Part shown: piece after piece, positions 60,259 through 64,000 of the stretch
Layout: each line of letters begins with the position of its first letter
How positions within the stretch are numbered: the stretch's first letter is position 1
Source of the DNA: Larkinella arboricola
GTDB taxonomy: Bacteria > Bacteroidota > Bacteroidia > Cytophagales > Spirosomataceae
Assembly: GCF_003259745.1 (NCBI RefSeq)
Contig: NZ_QLMC01000004.1
Location: 372,001-436,000 of the forward strand
DNA length: 64,000 nt
Direction: 5' to 3'
Program-made: the position numbers and the translations under genes
Notes under the pieces: model-generated
The model's input: only the letters and a program-made list of their open reading frames with translations
The model's database searches: none
Told to the model about the DNA's origin: nothing

Positions 60259-61701
60259 ATGGGTCAGGATGCCTATTTAATTATCGACGTGGGCACCGGT
60301 AATGTCCGGGTCGCCGTGGTCGAGCCCAGCGGAACCGTGCTCGGCGTTGCGCGGGCGGATATGCCCTACGAACGGGATGAAGCTTATCCGGAATCGATTT
60401 ATTTCGACCCCGATCACCTCTGGCAACTGATTGTCGGACTGGCCAAAACAGCTTTGGCCGATAGCGGAACGGTCCAGATTCGGGCTATTACCGCCACCAG
60501 CCAGCGGGAAGGCATTGTAGCCATCGGCAAGGCGGGCCAGTCGCTGATCGGGATGCCGAACATCGACCACCGGGGCCGTGAGTGGGAAGATTCGATAGCT
60601 GACAAAAACCGGGTGTATCAGCTCGCCGGGCGGTATCCCACCTCCCTGTTTTCTGCCCTGAAACTGGTCGGACTGCGGGAACGGAGAAAGGCGCTTTGGA
60701 GCGAAACGGCCACTTTCCTGAGCATCAGCGACTGGGTGCAGTACCAGCTCAGCGGCACGGCCCGGTACGAACATTCGCAGGCATCGGAAACGCTGCTGTA
60801 CGACGTTGCCGCCAAACAATGGTCGGCGGAATTGTGCGGTTTTTTCGATCTGGATACGGACCTGTTGCCGCCTTTGCAGGGTGCCGGAACCGTGCTGGGA
60901 CCGGTGTTGCCGGGCATGGGTGCTGAACTAGGCATTCCGTCCGATGCGCAGGTGGTGGTTGGTGGGGCCGATACGCAACTGGCGATTCGGAGCCTGCAAC
61001 CGTCGGTCGATGATGTGGTCATTGTATCGGGTACCACGACACCGATCATCAAGCTGGTCGATCAGTACCTGACCGATGAACAGCAGCGCACCTGGACCAA
61101 TCGGCACATTGACGAAACCGGCTTTATTCTGGAAACCAACGCGGGCGTAACCGGCCTGAATTACCAGCGGCTGAAAGCGATTTTTTACCCCAACGAAAGC
61201 TACGAAGTCATTGAAACCGAGCTGGCCGGAACGGATCATTCCAATTGTGTCGCAGCGCTGGGCTCCTTGCTGGCCGACGAAAAAACTCCGCTTATCCGGG
61301 GCGGTTTTCTGTTCAATACGCCGGTTTCGCATCAGCTCACGCGGGCCGACTTCGTGCGGGCCACGCTCTGGGACATGGCGTGCAGCATCTACGAAAATTA
61401 CCGGAGCCTCTGCGCCGTTACCCCGCATACCGAAAGCTACGTCTGGACCTGCGGGGGCGGTATGCAAAGCCGGACCCTGCGCCAGTATCTCGCCAATCTG
61501 ACTCAAAAAACCGTTCGCATCCGGAATACGTACCAACAGGCATCGGTGGTCGGTGGGGCCTTTTTGTGCAACGACGCGCTGGGCATTTCGGGAATGGCGC
61601 CGGTGACGGAAGACGAGGTTCAGCCGGAGGAGCCGGAACGGTTTCAGCAGTTATACGAAGCGTGGAAAAAGACGCGGAACGTTTTTAAAACCATGCAATA
61701 A
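60259..61701 (+). CDS. FGGY-family carbohydrate kinase 1 (YoaC/LsrK-like)
   Basis: A 480-residue sugar kinase. The ATP-binding core begins DVGTGNVR (10-17); TSQREGIV (80-87) is close to the corresponding motif in LsrK; VVGGADTQLAIR lies near 232-243; and VIVSGTTTPIIKL near 254-266. Downstream motif CGGGMQSRTL is the FGGY nucleotide site. It is soluble. FGGY kinases phosphorylate pentoses, glycerol, gluconate or autoinducer-2; the LsrK/YoaC branch fits best, but the substrate is unknown. Its stop codon overlaps the start of the second kinase by one base (TAATG), a strong sign of translational coupling. Confidence 0.88.
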   Translation: MGQDAYLIIDVGTGNVRVAVVEPSGTVLGVARADMPYERDEAYPESIYFDPDHLWQLIVGLAKTALADSGTVQIRAITATSQREGIVAIGKAGQSLIGMPNIDHRGREWEDSIADKNRVYQLAGRYPTSLFSALKLVGLRERRKALWSETATFLSISDWVQYQLSGTARYEHSQASETLLYDVAAKQWSAELCGFFDLDTDLLPPLQGAGTVLGPVLPGMGAELGIPSDAQVVVGGADTQLAIRSLQPSVDDVVIVSGTTTPIIKLVDQYLTDEQQRTWTNRHIDETGFILETNAGVTGLNYQRLKAIFYPNESYEVIETELAGTDHSNCVAALGSLLADEKTPLIRGGFLFNTPVSHQLTRADFVRATLWDMACSIYENYRSLCAVTPHTESYVWTCGGGMQSRTLRQYLANLTQKTVRIRNTYQQASVVGGAFLCNDALGISGMAPVTEDEVQPEEPERFQQLYEAWKKTRNVFKTMQ

Positions 61702-63137
61702 TGGCGGCTTATTTTATTGGAATTGATGTGGGGACGCAGGGCGTGCGGGTGGTGCTGACGGATGAAACCGGTCGGGTTTGGGGCAGTCAGGAAGCGGTTT
61801 TGCCGCTGACCGACCGTTCGCGCGAGGAACAGTCGCCCGCAGACTGGTGGGCGTCGGCGCTGGATTGCCTGAAAACCGTTCTGACCGCGTTGCGGAACGA
61901 AATCGATCTGCAACAGGTCAAGGCAGTGGCGGTTACGTCAACCTCCGGCACGGTGATTCCGCTGGATGCGCAGAACGAGCCGCTGCACGATGCCCTGATG
62001 TACAGTGACAACCGGTCGGCCGCGGAAGGCAAACAGTGCAAAACCGTGGCTGAGCGTTTTCAGCCGGAGGGCTATACGGGTTTCAATGCATCGAGCGGCC
62101 TTTCCAAAATGGTCTGGTTTGCGCAGCATTTTCCGGAGAAAACCGCCCGGTTGCACACCTGGATTCATGCCGCCGATTACATCACGGGCCAGTTGTCCGG
62201 GAATTTTCGGGTGACGGATTTGACGAATGCGTTAAAATCGGGGTATGACGTAAAAAATGGCGGCTGGCCCGCGTATCTTTTCGAGCAGTTGCCCCTGAAA
62301 CGCGAATGGATGCAGGAGGTGGTGCCGTCCGGAAAACCGATCGGCAAACTCCGGCCCGAACTGGCGAACACGCTGGGTTTGCCCGAAATTACGGTTGTCG
62401 CGGGCATGACCGACGGTTGTGCCTCGCAGGTGGCGTCGGGGGCCGTGCGGCCCGGCGACTGGAATACGACCATCGGCACAACGCTGGTAGTCAAGGGCGT
62501 GACGACCCGGGAAGTAAAAGACCCCGAAGGCCGACTGTACAGCCACCGGCACCCCGAAGGCTACTGGATGCCGGGCGGAGCCAGCAATACCGGGGCCGAT
62601 TGGGTAACCGCCGGATTCCGTGACCGGTTGCCGGAGCTAACGGAAGCGGCCGCTCAGCGGATTCCGACACCTTATACGGCTTATCCGTTGCGGCAGGCGG
62701 GCGAACGGTTTCCGTTTATTTCGGTCCAGGCGCGCGGTTTTGCGCCGGAAGGACTGTCGGACGTTGATTTGTTTGCGGTTAATATGGAGGGTGTTGCCTA
62801 CCTGGAGCGTTACGCCTATGAACTGATTGAGCAGTTGTCGGGCGAGACGGTGCGGGCGGTGTATACGGCAGGGGGAGCCAGTAACAGCGATGTCTGGCTG
62901 ACAATTCGCGCCAGTGTGCTAAACCGCCCGGTTTTCAAGTGCGCGGAGGTGACGGGTGCGGTGGGGGCGGCTATTCTGGCGGCTTCCCAGACGCATTTTC
63001 GTTCGTTGACGGAAGCGGCTCAGGCCATGACGCAGGTAGAAAAAGAAATAAAACCGTCCGACGATCTGGTGCGGGCCTACGAGGTCGGTTATCAGCGATT
63101 TGTCGGTACATTGCGGGAAAAAGGATTTATTGACTAG
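61701..63137 (+). CDS. FGGY-family carbohydrate kinase 2
   Basis: A 478-residue kinase of the same superfamily but only distantly like kinase 1. DVGTQGVR (9-16), TSTSGTVIPLD (79-89), GMTDGCASQVASG with the likely catalytic Asp near residue 236, and the adenosine motif YTAGGASNSDVW near residue 391. These suit xylulokinase/ribulokinase-type enzymes. Start overlaps the previous stop by one base, so both kinases are probably made in similar amounts. The pair could phosphorylate two different sugars, or act as subunits of one enzyme. Confidence 0.88.
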   Translation: MAAYFIGIDVGTQGVRVVLTDETGRVWGSQEAVLPLTDRSREEQSPADWWASALDCLKTVLTALRNEIDLQQVKAVAVTSTSGTVIPLDAQNEPLHDALMYSDNRSAAEGKQCKTVAERFQPEGYTGFNASSGLSKMVWFAQHFPEKTARLHTWIHAADYITGQLSGNFRVTDLTNALKSGYDVKNGGWPAYLFEQLPLKREWMQEVVPSGKPIGKLRPELANTLGLPEITVVAGMTDGCASQVASGAVRPGDWNTTIGTTLVVKGVTTREVKDPEGRLYSHRHPEGYWMPGGASNTGADWVTAGFRDRLPELTEAAAQRIPTPYTAYPLRQAGERFPFISVQARGFAPEGLSDVDLFAVNMEGVAYLERYAYELIEQLSGETVRAVYTAGGASNSDVWLTIRASVLNRPVFKCAEVTGAVGAAILAASQTHFRSLTEAAQAMTQVEKEIKPSDDLVRAYEVGYQRFVGTLREKGFID

Positions 63138-63145
63138 AAAAACAA

Positions 63146-63745
63146 ATGTTGACAGTTTATTTGCTCCGGCACGGAGAAACGTTTTGGAATGCGGACGGTA
63201 ACCGTTATTGCGGGGCCACCGATATTGGATTAACCGACAAAGGAGTTGAGCAGGCCCACGGCGCGGCCCGGTTGTTAAGCGGTCTTGCGTTCGATGCCAT
63301 TTACTCGTCACCGCTTCAGCGGGCGTTCCGAACGGCGCAGATTGCTTCCGGAAAACCGGAGGTAGTCGTGGCCGATGAGCGGCTGACGGAAGCCAGTTTT
63401 GGCGATTGGGAAGGAAAAACGCGGGAAGAATTTATTGCCGAAAAACCGGAGTTGTGGGACAACTGGTGTGCCTCGCCCGACGATACGCGGGCGGGTGGTT
63501 GCGGGGAGACGGCAATGGAAGTCGTCAACCGGGTCGATGATTTCTTTCAGGACATTCGCCAGAAGCACGACGGGCAGACGGTTTTGGTGGTCGCGCACAA
63601 TGCCGTTAACCGGTTTTACATGGCCTGGAAACTCGGGATGCCCCTGAAAAATTACCGGCGGTTGATGCAGGACAATTCGACGATTACGGTTTTTACGCTG
63701 GACGAAGAAAATGAGTTTAGTTTGCTCAAATTGAATTGCCGTTAA
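63146..63745 (+). CDS. Histidine-phosphatase family protein (phosphoglycerate-mutase-like)
   Basis: A 199-residue member of the histidine phosphatase superfamily. The catalytic phospho-His is His9 in LLRHGET, with Arg8; the second His is in VVAHNAVNRF near residue 150; and an acid residue is in TEASFGDWEG near residues 80-88. It is of single-domain, cofactor-independent type used for small phosphorylated substrates (sugar phosphates, alpha-ribazole phosphate). It follows kinase 2 by eight bases, and likely dephosphorylates an intermediate of the operon. Function is inference. Confidence 0.88.
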   Translation: MLTVYLLRHGETFWNADGNRYCGATDIGLTDKGVEQAHGAARLLSGLAFDAIYSSPLQRAFRTAQIASGKPEVVVADERLTEASFGDWEGKTREEFIAEKPELWDNWCASPDDTRAGGCGETAMEVVNRVDDFFQDIRQKHDGQTVLVVAHNAVNRFYMAWKLGMPLKNYRRLMQDNSTITVFTLDEENEFSLLKLNCR

Positions 63746-63760
63746 CTTGAGGATAAGCGT

Positions 63761-64000
63761 ATGATACGATTAATCACAGCCCTGTTTTTGATTCTTTTGA
63801 CGACGGGTGTAAAGGCCCAGCAGACGCTGCATGTGCTGGCGTTTAAATCGCCCAAAGAGCTGCATCAGTTTTTTCGGTGGACAGGGAAAGACATTCCCAT
63901 TGTCAGCGGTCACCGGGGCGGTATGATCAAGGGATTTCCGGAAAACTCGCTGGCGACGTTTGAAAATACCCTGAAACACACCCCGGCTTTTTTCGAAATC
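63761..64000 (+). CDS. Glycerophosphodiester phosphodiesterase, 3' truncated by window end
   Basis: The first 80 codons of a secreted GDPD-type protein. Signal peptide about 1-19 (VKAQ), then a linker, then the GDPD hallmark SGHRGGMIKGFPENSL (near residues 49-64) with the catalytic His of HRG and the E-N pair for Ca/Mg binding. The mature enzyme would hydrolyse glycerophosphodiesters to glycerol-3-phosphate and an alcohol in the periplasm. Only the start is visible; the gene continues past the window end. It follows the phosphatase by 15 bases. Confidence 0.85.
   Translation, partial: MIRLITALFLILLTTGVKAQQTLHVLAFKSPKELHQFFRWTGKDIPIVSGHRGGMIKGFPENSLATFENTLKHTPAFFEI

Noticed and set aside
1-64000. 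Mobile element, CRISPR array, tRNA or rRNA gene
   Set aside because: No transposase, integrase, repeat-spacer array or tRNA-like end was seen on either strand by reading.

Overview
The window looks like ordinary chromosome of a free-living member of the Bacteroidota, most likely order Cytophagales near Spirosoma/Larkinella (the genus is an inference). Support comes from a SusC/SusD pair, a second TonB-dependent receptor, a type IX secretion C-terminal domain, many lipoproteins with K/D-rich tails, Bacteroidota-type promoter motifs (TAnnTTTG) and little use of Shine-Dalgarno sequences. No tRNA, rRNA, insertion sequence, prophage or CRISPR array was seen. Genes sit on both strands in short units, often separated by long perfect hairpins that serve convergent pairs.

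Layout. 1-9.1 kb: ankyrin protein, alpha/beta hydrolase, secreted mutarotase-like protein, M3 oligopeptidase, a 460-base non-coding stretch with a striking inverted repeat, RhlE-like helicase, Hsp20 and a short Hsp70-like ATPase. 9.3-17.9 kb: methyltransferase, a cytoplasmic-looking metzincin paired with a HEAT-repeat protein, lipoproteins, an orphan HEXXH protein, a GH3-family adenylating enzyme, an esterase and an SDR. 18-24.1 kb: two paralogous 134-residue secreted proteins that share leader motifs, a BASS transporter, a two-gene polysaccharide esterase unit and a membrane-bound AraC regulator. 24.2-32.3 kb: M1 metallopeptidase with extra N-terminal domains, serine hydrolase, endonuclease V, manganese catalase, LLM flavoprotein and a secreted PPC-domain protein. 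32.5-42.2 kb: SusC/SusD, a TonB receptor and a T9SS cargo protein. 42.4-52.3 kb: VOC fusion protein, AraC regulator, double esterase, lipoprotein, Tat-type Gfo/Idh oxidoreductase and a 1140-residue ThuA/sugar dehydrogenase/PKD/cytochrome c lipoprotein. 52.3-56.9 kb: DJ-1/PfpI protein, a complete class B1 metallo-beta-lactamase, M28 peptidase and a membrane serine hydrolase. 57-64 kb: a DeoR regulator divergent from a tightly packed operon (RbtT/DalT-type MFS permease, 2-hydroxyacid dehydrogenase, two FGGY kinases, histidine phosphatase, and a glycerophosphodiesterase cut by the window end).

How the genes work together. Much of the window serves capture and breakdown of plant-type polymers and peptides at the cell surface: TonB receptors, esterases, peptidases and periplasmic sugar oxidoreductases. 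The last 7 kb forms the clearest self-contained metabolic system. Its core (permease, dehydrogenase, kinase) has the same parts as the poorly understood Bacillus yoaDCB operon, but here it has a local DeoR regulator, a second kinase and a phosphatase. This cassette, the paralogous leader-sharing secreted proteins, the metzincin/HEAT pair and the B1 beta-lactamase are the items most worth following up.
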